DNA of 64,000 nucleotides, taken from contig JANOQM010000056.1 of assembly GCA_031422295.1 (NCBI GenBank), forward strand, positions 76,591 to 140,590, written 5' to 3'. A model generated the notes under the pieces. That model saw only the letters and a program-made list of their open reading frames with translations. It had not been told where the DNA came from and did not search any database. Origin of the DNA: JANOMH01 sp031422295. Lineage in GTDB: Bacteria; Pseudomonadota; Alphaproteobacteria; Rhodobacterales; Rhodobacteraceae. This document shows, one piece after another, positions 8,232-16,994 of the stretch; position 1 is the stretch's first letter, and the number at the start of each line of letters is the position of its first letter. Position numbers and translations under genes: made by a program.

Positions 8232-10622
8232 ATGCCGCACACACAGGATCCCGCCGCCATGACCCCGCTCAAGACCATCGAACAGCGCCTGCTGTGGCTG
8301 TCGCACTGGATGATCCACCACGCCAACCACATCCGGCCCAAGGTGGACGGGATCAAAGTTGGCGGGCATCAGGCGTCATCCGCCTCGATGGTGTCGATCA
8401 TGACGGCGCTGTATTTCTCGGCCCTGCGCCCTGAAGACCGGGTCGCGGTGAAACCCCATGCGGCCCCGGTGTTTCACGCCATTCAGTATCTGATGGGCAA
8501 CCTTGACCGCGAGAGGATGGAGAATTTTCGCGGGCAGGGCGGCGTGCAGTCCTATCCCAGCCGCACCAAGGATGTCGACGATGTGGATTTCTCGACCGGA
8601 TCGGTGGGGCTTGGGGTGGCGATCACCGCTTTCGCCTCGATCGTGCAGGATTTCATCGCCGCCAAAGACTGGGGGCAGGGCCTGCCGCTGGGCCGCATGG
8701 TCGCACTGGTGGGCGACGCCGAACTGGACGAGGGCAATGTCTATGAGGCGTTGCAGGAGGGGTGGAAGAACGATCTGCGCAATTGCTGGTGGATCATCGA
8801 CTATAACCGCCAGTCGCTGGACGGGATCGTGCGCGAGGGGCTGTTCCGCCGGATCGAGGCGATATTCGAGGCGTTCGGCTGGGATGTGGTGCGGGTCAAA
8901 TACGGGGCATTGCAACGCGCGGCCTTTGCCGAACGGGGGGGCGGCGCTTTGCGCGACTGGATTGATGCCTGCCCGAACCAGACCTATGCGGCACTGACAT
9001 TCATGGGCGGTGCGATCTGGCGCAAGCGGCTGCTGGAGGATCTGGGTGATCAGGGCGCGGTGACCCGTCTGATCGAGGCCCGCGATGACGAGGCCCTTGC
9101 CGCGCTGATGGAGAACCTTGGCGGCAATTGCGTGGCGACTATGGCCGGGGCCTTTGCCGCCGTGGACCATGACCGCCCGGTCTGCTTTCTGGCCTATACG
9201 ATCAAGGGTTGGGGCACCCCCATCGCGGGCCACAAGGATAACCACGGCGGGCTGATGACCAAGGCCCAGATGGAGGGCTGGCAGCGCCACATGGGCGTGC
9301 CGCCGGGGCAGGAATGGGACAGGTTCGCCACGGTAAACGACCCCGGCGCATTGCAGGGGTTTCTTGATACCGTGCCGTTCTTTGCCACAGGCCGTCGCCG
9401 GTTTGACGACGCCCGCCTGCAGGTGCCGTCGATTGTCCTGTCAACGGATCGCCAAATCTCTACCCAGACGGCATTTGGCAAGATCCTCGATGATCTGGCC
9501 AAAGGCGACAGCGCGCTGGCAGCCCGGATCGTCACCACCTCGCCCGATGTGACCGGAACCACCAGCCTTGGCCCATGGGTCAACCGGCGCAAGCTGTTTG
9601 CCCGCAGCGCCCGGGCCGATGCGTTCATCGAACACCGTATTCCGTCCACCGCGAAATGGGACTTCGCGCCCAATGGCCAGCATATCGAACTGGGCATTGC
9701 CGAGATGAACCTGTTTTTGCTGCTGGGAGCGGCGGGGCTGTCGCATGCGTTGTTCTGCAAGCGGCTGATCCCGATCGGCACGGTCTATGATCCGTTCATC
9801 TGCCGTGGCCTCGATGCGCTGAACTATGCCTGCTATCAGGACGCGCGGTTCATCATCGTCGGCACGCCTTCGGGCGTGACTTTGGCCCCCGAGGGTGGCG
9901 CGCATCAATCCATCGGCACCCCGCTGATCGGCATGGCGCAGGACGGGCTCGCTGCATTTGAACCGGCCTTTGCCGATGAACTGGCGGTGATCATGGAATG
10001 GGCTTTCGGCTATTTGCAGCGCGACGGCGACGGGCCGCAGGACGAACGCACCTGGCTGCGCGATCAGACCGGTGGCTCAGTCTATCTGCGGCTGTCGTCG
10101 AACCCGCTGGACCAACCCGGCAAGCGGCATGACGATGCGTTCCGGCAGGGGGCCATCGACGGGGCCTATTGGCTGCGCCCGCCGGGGCCGAATTGCGATG
10201 TGGTGATTGCCTATCAGGGCGCGGTGGGCCCCGAGGCGATCAGGGCCGCAGGCATCATCGGCGAAAGCAGGCGCGATGTGGGCGTACTGGCCGTCACCTC
10301 GGCGGACCGGCTGAATGCGGGCTGGACGGCGGCGCTGCGGGCGCGGGCGCGGGGCAATGTTGCCGCTGTGTCACAGGTCGAGCGGCTGTTCGCCGACCTG
10401 CCGCCGCATTGCACGCTGGTCACGGTGATCGACGGCCACCCCGCGACCTTGGCCTGGCTTGGGGCGGTGCGGGGCCATCGCACCGTGCCGCTGGGGGTTG
10501 AGCATTTCGGCCAGACTGGCACCATCGGCGATCTGTACCGCCATTTTGGCATCGACGCCGCCAGTATTGCGGGCCGGGTCGCAGGGTTGACGCCGGGGCC
10601 GCGCATCTTGAAGCACCCATGA
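8232..10622 (+). CDS. Thiamine-diphosphate enzyme of the AceE/transketolase family
   Basis: 796 residues in one chain, resembling the homodimeric pyruvate dehydrogenase E1 (AceE) more than transketolase. Seen are GGHQASSASM near residue 45, FSTGSVGLG, the ThDP-Mg motif GDAELDEGN...DYNRQSLDG, and a pyrimidine-domain segment LGIAEMNLFLLLGAAGL with the expected Glu. It is shorter than E. coli AceE (887), and no dihydrolipoyl transferase or dehydrogenase gene adjoins it, so a complete pyruvate dehydrogenase complex is not encoded here; it may act as a 2-oxoacid decarboxylase/dehydrogenase or transketolase-like enzyme. A second ATG at 8259 (MTPLKTIEQ) is an equally good start. Confidence 0.75.
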   Translation: MPHTQDPAAMTPLKTIEQRLLWLSHWMIHHANHIRPKVDGIKVGGHQASSASMVSIMTALYFSALRPEDRVAVKPHAAPVFHAIQYLMGNLDRERMENFRGQGGVQSYPSRTKDVDDVDFSTGSVGLGVAITAFASIVQDFIAAKDWGQGLPLGRMVALVGDAELDEGNVYEALQEGWKNDLRNCWWIIDYNRQSLDGIVREGLFRRIEAIFEAFGWDVVRVKYGALQRAAFAERGGGALRDWIDACPNQTYAALTFMGGAIWRKRLLEDLGDQGAVTRLIEARDDEALAALMENLGGNCVATMAGAFAAVDHDRPVCFLAYTIKGWGTPIAGHKDNHGGLMTKAQMEGWQRHMGVPPGQEWDRFATVNDPGALQGFLDTVPFFATGRRRFDDARLQVPSIVLSTDRQISTQTAFGKILDDLAKGDSALAARIVTTSPDVTGTTSLGPWVNRRKLFARSARADAFIEHRIPSTAKWDFAPNGQHIELGIAEMNLFLLLGAAGLSHALFCKRLIPIGTVYDPFICRGLDALNYACYQDARFIIVGTPSGVTLAPEGGAHQSIGTPLIGMAQDGLAAFEPAFADELAVIMEWAFGYLQRDGDGPQDERTWLRDQTGGSVYLRLSSNPLDQPGKRHDDAFRQGAIDGAYWLRPPGPNCDVVIAYQGAVGPEAIRAAGIIGESRRDVGVLAVTSADRLNAGWTAALRARARGNVAAVSQVERLFADLPPHCTLVTVIDGHPATLAWLGAVRGHRTVPLGVEHFGQTGTIGDLYRHFGIDAASIAGRVAGLTPGPRILKHP

Positions 10623-10735
10623 CCCATAGCGCCGTTGAAGCGGACAGTCCGGTTTGAAAATCACGATGGTCATGGATTCCGAAAGATAACAGTACCGGTG
10701 GGAACGAAGTTGGCCTGCTGTGGAGGGGGCAAAGC

Positions 10736-10828
10736 CTAGGCCGCCATGCCACAGGCTGCGTCGAAAAATGCCATCCGGCGGGCCTCGTCCAGAACCCGGA
10801 TCATGTTGTGAATAGCTTTGGCCAGCAC
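10736..10828 (-). pseudogene. VOC protein gene fragment (N-terminal 30 codons)
   Basis: On the minus strand the frame reads L-AKAIHNMIRVLDEARRM-AFFDAACGMAA-stop, matching the first ~28 residues of the VOC protein encoded at 5463-5858 (AKAIHSMIRVLDEARS, FYDTAFG) but ending in a TAG at 10736-10738. Nothing downstream continues the fold. The flanking bases 10623-10735 and 10829-10899 show no other gene. The two copies are diverged at the DNA level, so this is an old fragment, not a recent duplication. Confidence 0.7.
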
Positions 10829-10899
10829 GGCACCGCGACGTCACACGTTTGGGCAAGGCCGTATCCTGCCCTGCCCTGTTGGTGAGTTTTTGTGGGCAA

Positions 10900-11409
10900 T
10901 CAGGCCGGAGCTTTGCTGCCCCCCTTGATAATCCCGGCAAGCTTTTCGGACACAATGCCAAACAAACCACCAATGACCAGCGACAGGCTGACGCAGATCA
11001 GCGGGTTGGCCAGATTGACCTCGGTCAGGGATGCGCCGGACAACAGCCCGTATCCGGCAGTCGAGGCATAGCCATAGACCGTGGCCGGGATCACGCTGAG
11101 CGCAGGTATCTTGGCCCCCAACACCAGAATTGCCGCTGTCACGCCGACCACGAGCGACGGCCAGATAACGCCTGGCAGCCCCAGGTTGACTTGGGTGATC
11201 AGCAACAGCGCTACGAACGCCATGATGACCCCCCACAGATTGGCCGCAATGGATTTTGTCAGGCCCTCTGTGCCGCCGCCGCAATGGTAAAAGCTGGCCC
11301 AGCCGATAAAGCCGATCCAGATTTGCAGCGTGCCGATTGTCAGAAACAAGTAGGTTGCCACGGCCCCAAGCAAGCCAATAGAAACCGCCAAAGCGGTGAT
11401 GATATCCAT
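10900..11409 (-). CDS. DUF1097 family membrane protein
   Basis: 169 residues with about five to six hydrophobic segments, starting MDIITALAVSIGLLG after a GGGAGGGAGAG ribosome-binding site 4-5 nt before the ATG. The pattern WIGFIGWASFYHCGG, glycine-rich helices and VNLANPLICVSLSLVIGG fit the DUF1097 inner-membrane family, whose function is not established. It follows the BLUF gene by 100 nt on the same strand, so it may be the distal gene of the monooxygenase operon, perhaps in substrate or product transport; that role is inference. Confidence 0.72.
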   Translation of the reverse strand: MDIITALAVSIGLLGAVATYLFLTIGTLQIWIGFIGWASFYHCGGGTEGLTKSIAANLWGVIMAFVALLLITQVNLGLPGVIWPSLVVGVTAAILVLGAKIPALSVIPATVYGYASTAGYGLLSGASLTEVNLANPLICVSLSLVIGGLFGIVSEKLAGIIKGGSKAPA

Positions 11410-11509
11410 AGTCTCTCCCTCCCATGCCAATTTCTGGCTGTTGTCGTTCCCGTTGCCCGGATGTGGCTAAGTTCATCCGGGGTCGTCTTACGTATCTGAT
11501 TTCAAACGG

Positions 11510-11980
11510 TTATGACCCGCGCCCATAGCCGCGCGTCAGGTCACGCAGCCGGGTCAGGATCGCCTCTTGTTCCAGTGTCACTTTCCAGGGTGCGCCCTGC
11601 GCCAGCCCGCCGGTGGTGGCGACCATCGGCTGGTCGGGCTCGTGATGTTCGGCCACAACGGCCATCGCCCATTTGCCGAACAGGCGCTTGGGCACCGGGG
11701 CGGCTTCGTTCAGGCGGATGCCGTCATGGCGCGGGTCTGCTTTGATTGTGGCATACAGCGCCTCGACCACCGCCTGCGGCCCCTCCAGCACTTGGGCGAA
11801 CCAATCGTCATACAGCATCAATGCCCCGGTCACGCCCAGATCGGCGTTCTTGTGCCGGGCGGTTTTCAGAATGTCGGCTAGGCCCGCGTCGTCTCTGGCC
11901 GCCAACAAGGAATGGCTGCGATAGATCAGGCGGTAACAGGCCTCTGCCGCTACGTCTTTCACCCGCGTATCAGTTTCCAT
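11510..11980 (-). CDS. BLUF domain blue-light photoreceptor protein
   Basis: 156 residues with the BLUF flavin-binding fold starting at CYRLIYRSHS. The photochemical residues are all present: Tyr20, Asn45 (ARHKNADLGVTGAL), Gln63 (FAQVLEGP), Trp104 and Met106 (FGKWAM). Beyond the domain is only a ~45-residue helical tail, so it is a short stand-alone BLUF protein that probably signals by binding a partner. An AAGGAGG site lies 8 nt before the ATG, and the alcohol dehydrogenase stop is only 22 nt upstream, so it appears to be co-transcribed with the di-iron monooxygenase genes. The partner is not known. Confidence 0.88.
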   Translation of the reverse strand: METDTRVKDVAAEACYRLIYRSHSLLAARDDAGLADILKTARHKNADLGVTGALMLYDDWFAQVLEGPQAVVEALYATIKADPRHDGIRLNEAAPVPKRLFGKWAMAVVAEHHEPDQPMVATTGGLAQGAPWKVTLEQEAILTRLRDLTRGYGRGS

Positions 11981-12002
11981 GGCTTGCCCCTCCTTTTGGT
12001 GC

Positions 12003-13046
12003 CTAAGGCACGATCACGCCGCGCCCGGCAAAGCGGCGGTTCTTGAAGTCATCAAGTGCCACGTTGATGTTATCGAGCGAATACTGCGTATAATGCATCT
12101 TCACTTTGCCATCGGCATTCAGCTCCATCAGCTCGACCAATTCGGTGTAATTGCCGACCAATGAGCCACCGATGTTGATTTCGTTAATCACCAGATGCGC
12201 CGTCGGCACCTCGACCTTGCCGCCGTAGCCCACCATGATAAGCTGGCCGCCGGGGCGAACCATTTTCCAACACAGGTTTTCAACACCCAGTTCGCCGACA
12301 AAATCCATCACCACCTGTGCGCCGCCGCCAGTGATCTGCTTGACCTGTTCAACAATATCCGGGCCGCCATCCAGCACGAAATCCGCCCCCAATTCCTTGC
12401 ACAACGCCCGCGCCGCAGGCTCGCGGTCCACCGCGATGATCCGGCAGCCGGAGATCTCATGCAGGCATTGCAGCGCGATATGCCCCAGCCCGCCAACACC
12501 GACGATGACGCAATAAGCTCCGGGGCGCAGCGCCGCTGCCGCCTTTTTCGCGGCGCGGTAGGCGGTGATGCCAGCATCGGCCATCGGGGCCACATCCAGC
12601 GGGGTGACATTGGGGTTCAATTTGATCAGGGATCGTTCCGAGGTCAGGAAGTATTCGGCAAAGCCGCCATCGAGGCCAAGGCCCGGAAAGGCCGAATGTT
12701 CACAATGCATGTCGTCGCCATAGCGGCAGGACAGACAAATGCCGCAGGTCCGGTGCGGGTGGCAAATAACTGTATCGCCGTGTTTGACCGAGGTGACATT
12801 CGAGCCCACATCTTCGACCCAGCCCGCATTTTCATGGCCCATGATATAGGGCAGCAGGTTGCCGCCCTGATCCATGATGTCCTTCCAGACGCCTTCGATA
12901 ATGTGCAGATCAGTGCGGCACAGACCCGCCGCGCCGACCTTGACGATCACATCATTGGGGCCAAGAATATTTGGCGGCTTCACGCTCTCGATCTTGAGCT
13001 GCACATTCATTGCGGGGTCGTATTCGTAGAGTCTTGCGGCCTTCAT
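12003..13046 (-). CDS. Zinc-dependent NAD(P) alcohol dehydrogenase of the monooxygenase operon
   Basis: 347-residue medium-chain dehydrogenase. Catalytic-zinc ligands are Cys43 and His71 (GHE), with Asp157 where many relatives have Cys. Structural-zinc cysteines are 101, 104, 107 and 115. The Rossmann motif GVGGLG is at 183-188. It would oxidise the alcohol made by the adjacent monooxygenase, as the Adh does in propane monooxygenase (prm) clusters. It lies 25 nt downstream of the groEL gene in the same operon. Substrate specificity (for example 2-propanol or a hydroxyketone) is inference. Confidence 0.88.
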   Translation of the reverse strand: MKAARLYEYDPAMNVQLKIESVKPPNILGPNDVIVKVGAAGLCRTDLHIIEGVWKDIMDQGGNLLPYIMGHENAGWVEDVGSNVTSVKHGDTVICHPHRTCGICLSCRYGDDMHCEHSAFPGLGLDGGFAEYFLTSERSLIKLNPNVTPLDVAPMADAGITAYRAAKKAAAALRPGAYCVIVGVGGLGHIALQCLHEISGCRIIAVDREPAARALCKELGADFVLDGGPDIVEQVKQITGGGAQVVMDFVGELGVENLCWKMVRPGGQLIMVGYGGKVEVPTAHLVINEINIGGSLVGNYTELVELMELNADGKVKMHYTQYSLDNINVALDDFKNRRFAGRGVIVP

Positions 13047-13071
13047 GGTGCAACCCTTCCCTTAATTTTCG

Positions 13072-14703
13072 TTATTTCCGGCCCAGATTTTCGGCCCCGC
13101 CACCCAAGGCACGGGCGGCGGTTGGATCTTCATCCTCGGCCAGATCGGCGATCAGGGTTTCGGTGGTCAGGATCAGCGTGGCGACCGACCCCGCATTGCG
13201 CAGCGCGGCGCTGGTCACGCGCACCGGGTCGATGACGCCCGCCTGCATCAGATCCTCATAGGCTCCGGTCGCGGCATTGTAGCCATGGTCGCCGGTCATG
13301 GCGCAGACCTTGCCGACGACGTCATTGGGTTCGGCCCCGGCATTGAACGCAATCCGGGCGAGGGGGACAGTCAGCACCGCTTGCACCAGTTCGACGCCCT
13401 TGCGAATATCGCCCTGCACGGTTTTGGCCAGATCGGCCAAGGACGGGGCGACGCGGGCGAGGGCAACGCCACCGCCGACCAAAACACCTTCCTCAGCCGC
13501 AGCACGTACGGCATTCAGCGCATCTTCAATGAGCTGGATTGTGCGCTTCTGTTCAACCGGGGTCACGCCCCCTGCCAAAATCACCGCCGTGCCGCCGCAG
13601 AGTTTGGCCAGCCGCTCCTGCAGCTTGTCCTTGTCGATATTTGGCGGGGCCAGTTCGAACAGCCGCTGCACCTGCGCCCGCCGGGCGGCAATCGCCTGTG
13701 CATCGCCATGACCACGCACAATGATCGTGTCGGTATGGGTGGCCTCGATCCGGTCGGCAGAACCCATATCCTCGCGCGTGATATTCTCCAGACTGGCCCC
13801 CAGATCGCGCGCCAACACCTTGCCGCCGGTGATGATCGCCAGATCCTCCATCATGTTGCGCCGCCAATGGCCAAACTCGGGCGGATGCACGACGAGGTAT
13901 TTGCCGGGGCCATCCTTGCCCAAGAGTGTGAGCAAAACTTCAGGCGAGGTTTCCTCGGATATGATCACCAGCGGACGGTTATCTTCCGCCGCAATCGCCT
14001 TGGCCGCGTCCAATTGGCTGGCAGTTTTCATTTTAATGTCGGACAGCACGATATAGGGGTTGATGACCACCGCCCGCATTGCATCCAGATCGGTGACCAT
14101 GTGATGCGAAATATAGCCGCGGTCGAATGACATGCCATCCACAACGTCCAGCGTGGAGGTATTGCCAACCCCGTAATCGGTACTGATGACGCCCTGTGCG
14201 CCCACCCTGCGGAAAGCCTCGGCCACCAATGCGCCCAATTCGGTATTCGATGCGCTGATTTTCGCGACGGCGGATAAGATTGAATGGTCGGTGGCCGGTT
14301 TGGCCGCAGTGCGCAAAGCACCCAGCGTCGCCTCTACCGCCAATGCAATCCCCCGGCACAATTCCACCGGCTTGGCCCCTTTTTCAATCAGCGCCACGCC
14401 GGATTTGATAATGCCATTGGCCAACACGATAGATGTGGTGGTGCCATCGCCCGCCACATCATTGGTCTGCATCGACACTTCGCGCACCACTTGGGCGCCC
14501 ATATTCTCAAACCGGTCAAACAGCGCAATTTCCGACGCAATTGATACACCATCACGCGAAATCAGCGGTGTGCCAATCGGCCGGTCGATCATCGCATTCA
14601 TGCCCATCGGACCCAGCGTTGATTCAATCGCGGCGGTCAGTTTTTGGACACCTGTGGCAAGGGCACGACGGGCTTCATTGCCGTGGATCATGATTTTGGG
14701 CAT
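13072..14703 (-). CDS. Divergent GroEL-type chaperonin dedicated to the monooxygenase (MimG-like)
   Basis: 543 residues of the Cpn60 family: LGPMGMNAMID, the nucleotide motif GDGTTTSIV, and the VGGGVALARV segment are intact. It differs from housekeeping GroEL in lacking the C-terminal Gly-Gly-Met tail (it ends GGGAENLGRK) and in many family-invariant positions. No groES adjoins it. In actinobacterial mim/prm operons a similar GroEL homologue is needed for productive folding of the large hydroxylase subunit, and the same gene order here supports that job. It lies between the DUF59 gene and the alcohol dehydrogenase. Confidence 0.88.
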   Translation of the reverse strand: MPKIMIHGNEARRALATGVQKLTAAIESTLGPMGMNAMIDRPIGTPLISRDGVSIASEIALFDRFENMGAQVVREVSMQTNDVAGDGTTTSIVLANGIIKSGVALIEKGAKPVELCRGIALAVEATLGALRTAAKPATDHSILSAVAKISASNTELGALVAEAFRRVGAQGVISTDYGVGNTSTLDVVDGMSFDRGYISHHMVTDLDAMRAVVINPYIVLSDIKMKTASQLDAAKAIAAEDNRPLVIISEETSPEVLLTLLGKDGPGKYLVVHPPEFGHWRRNMMEDLAIITGGKVLARDLGASLENITREDMGSADRIEATHTDTIIVRGHGDAQAIAARRAQVQRLFELAPPNIDKDKLQERLAKLCGGTAVILAGGVTPVEQKRTIQLIEDALNAVRAAAEEGVLVGGGVALARVAPSLADLAKTVQGDIRKGVELVQAVLTVPLARIAFNAGAEPNDVVGKVCAMTGDHGYNAATGAYEDLMQAGVIDPVRVTSAALRNAGSVATLILTTETLIADLAEDEDPTAARALGGGAENLGRK

Positions 14704-14736
14704 TGGGTTCTCCTTCGACTTAATGCGTGAATGCGG

Positions 14737-15528
14737 TCAGCGGCAGGCGTGATCAGACGGGGCAACGGTGACGAGGATCGGCACAGCGCCCGAGGTATCG
14801 GCCTCCAGATAGCGGCTTTGTTTCAGGTTCCGACACAGCGAGCCGGAGAATTCCATATTGATCCGGACCGAGCGCAACAGGTCCATATAGGGCTTGAAAT
14901 CCTCGCCAATCGGGGTGCCCTGATAGGTCGGAAACGCCAGATCGGCGGCCTTTTGCGCCAGGCTTTTGGACATCAGCAACGCCACATAGCGGCTGCACTG
15001 CCGGGTCACCTCGGCATCGTCGAACGGGATCAACGACAGGTCGGCAAGGGTCAGGTTGACAATGACATCAGCGACATAGCCTTGCGCCAGCAACCCTCGG
15101 ATCACCGCCTCCTGGCGGCGCTGGAACGCTTTCTGGTCAAACTTTTCGCGCAAGGCCTCCAGATTTTCGCCGGGATGCAGGTCGGCAAAAACGTCGCTGA
15201 AGACACCGCCGCTATTGATCACAGCGTTCATTTCATCGGCGGACATATGGTCTTGCAACATGACCACGGCCTGCCCAACCCAAGGCAAGGTTTCCACCTC
15301 GCGTTTGATCCCCTGCGCCATCAGAAAGGCGAAATTCGGCGAACACCAATAGGTTGGCAGGCGAAAGCTGATTTCGACCGTGCTGTTATTGTGCCCGGTC
15401 GTGGGTCCGGCAACAGACACCGCCTCAATGAAACCCATATCCGTTACGGGTTCATCAAGTTCGGGGTCCATCACCAGATCAAGGCGCGCCCAGACCTCGT
15501 CCAATTGCGATAAAGACGCGCCGTCCAT
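14737..15528 (-). CDS. DUF59/PaaD-like iron-sulfur assembly-type protein of the monooxygenase operon
   Basis: 263 residues. The N-terminal ~95 form a DUF59 (MIP18-like) domain with DPELDEPVTDMGFI and TYWCSPNF, the cysteine segment typical of metal-sulfur assembly factors. The C-terminal ~165 residues are a helical region of unknown role. Homologues occur in mim/prm operons, where a part in metal centre maturation of the oxygenase is assumed. The ATG at 15528 is one nt after the amidohydrolase stop (coupled translation); a TTG five codons upstream would overlap that gene. Confidence 0.75.
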   Translation of the reverse strand: MDGASLSQLDEVWARLDLVMDPELDEPVTDMGFIEAVSVAGPTTGHNNSTVEISFRLPTYWCSPNFAFLMAQGIKREVETLPWVGQAVVMLQDHMSADEMNAVINSGGVFSDVFADLHPGENLEALREKFDQKAFQRRQEAVIRGLLAQGYVADVIVNLTLADLSLIPFDDAEVTRQCSRYVALLMSKSLAQKAADLAFPTYQGTPIGEDFKPYMDLLRSVRINMEFSGSLCRNLKQSRYLEADTSGAVPILVTVAPSDHACR

Positions 15529-15529
15529 C

Positions 15530-16552
15530 TTATTCAGCCGCAATCAGCATCGGGTGCTTGGCAAATTCTGCCTTGCGTGCCGCGATGTCGATATTATACA
15601 GCCGGGCGGCATTCAGCCCGAGGATTTTTTCCTTGATCTCATCGGTCAACTGCACGCCGCGTTCCTTGGCGATATCCTCGGGGATCTGATAGGCCCAAAG
15701 CTTTTCGACCAGCCATTTCGGCGTCCAGATCGCATAATCCGATCCGAACAGAATCTTTTCCGGGCCGATCCAGAATAGCAATTCGGCAATGATCTCGCCG
15801 AAATAGCGCGGGCGGGAATGGATGAAGGGCAGAGCAACAGCCAGACCAGCAAACACATTGGTTTCCTGCGTCGCAATCCAGCAGAAATCATCCAGGCGCG
15901 GCAGGCCGCAATGTTCAACGATCCAGTTCAGATTCTGGAAGTCGGTCGCGGCGTAATCGACATCATGCACATCGAATGCATCCTTGTTCAGCGGGATGAT
16001 CGTCGGGCCCTTGTGGACATGAATATTCTTGATGCCCAGCTTCTCGCACAGCTCAAAGCATTTATAGGCCAAAGGATCGTTCAGACGCCAGCCTTTGGAT
16101 GCGCCATTCCACTCAGCGGTGTACATTTTCACGCCGGTGATATTGTGGGTCTCTTTCATGTAGTGAATGTACTCATGTGCTTTTTGGCCGTCGCGTGGAT
16201 CAAAAGCGCCATTGACGATGAAACGGTTGGGGTACTTCTTGGCAACCGAAGCATTACGCTCGATATTGTTGAAGCCGGTTTTGTAGAACTCCGACAGATA
16301 GGTCGAATTGAGAATGGCCATGTCATCCGGCCCGTCGATGAACAGATCGTTGTATAGATCATCGGCCGAATACTTTTCGAACTTCGACTTCTCCCACAAC
16401 TGCTCTTTCGGGCTCAAGCCCGAGTGGTAGGCATAAAAGCAATCAATGAACTGCTTGCCGTGAATATTTTTCTGGTTTTCCGGGCTGGCGTCCCAAAAAT
16501 GGGTGTGGCCATCGACCACAAAGATCTCTTTGCCTTCGGGGGTTATAAACAT
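15530..16552 (-). CDS. Amidohydrolase-family protein of the monooxygenase operon
   Basis: 340-residue TIM-barrel metal hydrolase. The metal motif D-G-H-T-H lies at residues 14-18, a KMYTAEW strand and HVHKG strand follow, and the conserved GSDYAIW aspartate comes late (~residue 275). Proteins of this type sit beside mimABCD/prmABCD in actinobacteria and proteobacteria. Their reaction is not firmly known; a hydrolytic or decarboxylating step on the oxidised product, or a role in metal-centre assembly, are both possible. It lies 62 nt downstream of the coupling protein gene. Confidence 0.82.
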   Translation of the reverse strand: MFITPEGKEIFVVDGHTHFWDASPENQKNIHGKQFIDCFYAYHSGLSPKEQLWEKSKFEKYSADDLYNDLFIDGPDDMAILNSTYLSEFYKTGFNNIERNASVAKKYPNRFIVNGAFDPRDGQKAHEYIHYMKETHNITGVKMYTAEWNGASKGWRLNDPLAYKCFELCEKLGIKNIHVHKGPTIIPLNKDAFDVHDVDYAATDFQNLNWIVEHCGLPRLDDFCWIATQETNVFAGLAVALPFIHSRPRYFGEIIAELLFWIGPEKILFGSDYAIWTPKWLVEKLWAYQIPEDIAKERGVQLTDEIKEKILGLNAARLYNIDIAARKAEFAKHPMLIAAE

Positions 16553-16614
16553 CTGGGATACCTTTCTTAACGTTGTTGCAGGGATCGGCGCGGAGTTACC
16601 CCCGCGCCAAAGGT

Positions 16615-16983
16615 TCAGATGAATTCGAGCATCTCGTTCATGTCGCCATACAGAACGACAGTATTATCGTCGGTGCGCACCATGCGACCATAATGGGTCG
16701 ACGAATTCACCTCGAACAGTTCGGCGGTCATTTCGCGGCCCAGATACTCGCTGATTTCATCCATCTTGAAAATCAGCTTGCCGTTGCCGTCGATGCGGAT
16801 CAGCGCGGGGTTATAGGTCACGGTGACCCCCGGCTTTTGATCCATGAATTCGGCAATGGCGCGGGCCTCGACTGAATCTGACATGGTGACACCGCATTGA
16901 TGCGAGACGGTCTTCTCAAAGGTGATGTCCTTCATCGCCTTGAAGATATTGTCGTGGGAATTGTCGCGTGCAACGTTTGACAT
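16615..16983 (-). CDS. mimD: Di-iron monooxygenase coupling/effector protein (MmoB/DmpM family)
   Basis: 122 residues matching the small cofactor-less effector proteins of soluble di-iron monooxygenases: a CGVTMSDSVEARAIAEFM start, PGVTVTYNPALIRIDG core and a C-terminal MVRTDDNTVVLYGD strand. The effector binds the hydroxylase and controls oxygen activation and coupling to NADH use. Gene order (large hydroxylase, reductase, small hydroxylase, effector) is that of mimABCD/prmABCD, so the symbol is by analogy. It lies 11 nt downstream of the small hydroxylase gene. Confidence 0.88.
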   Translation of the reverse strand: MSNVARDNSHDNIFKAMKDITFEKTVSHQCGVTMSDSVEARAIAEFMDQKPGVTVTYNPALIRIDGNGKLIFKMDEISEYLGREMTAELFEVNSSTHYGRMVRTDDNTVVLYGDMNEMLEFI

Positions 16984-16994
16984 GCTGTTTCCTT

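Noticed and set aside
8376..9290. 304-codon open frame on the minus strand
   Set aside because: It lies wholly inside the AceE-like gene, has no family features and reflects high-GC codon shadowing.
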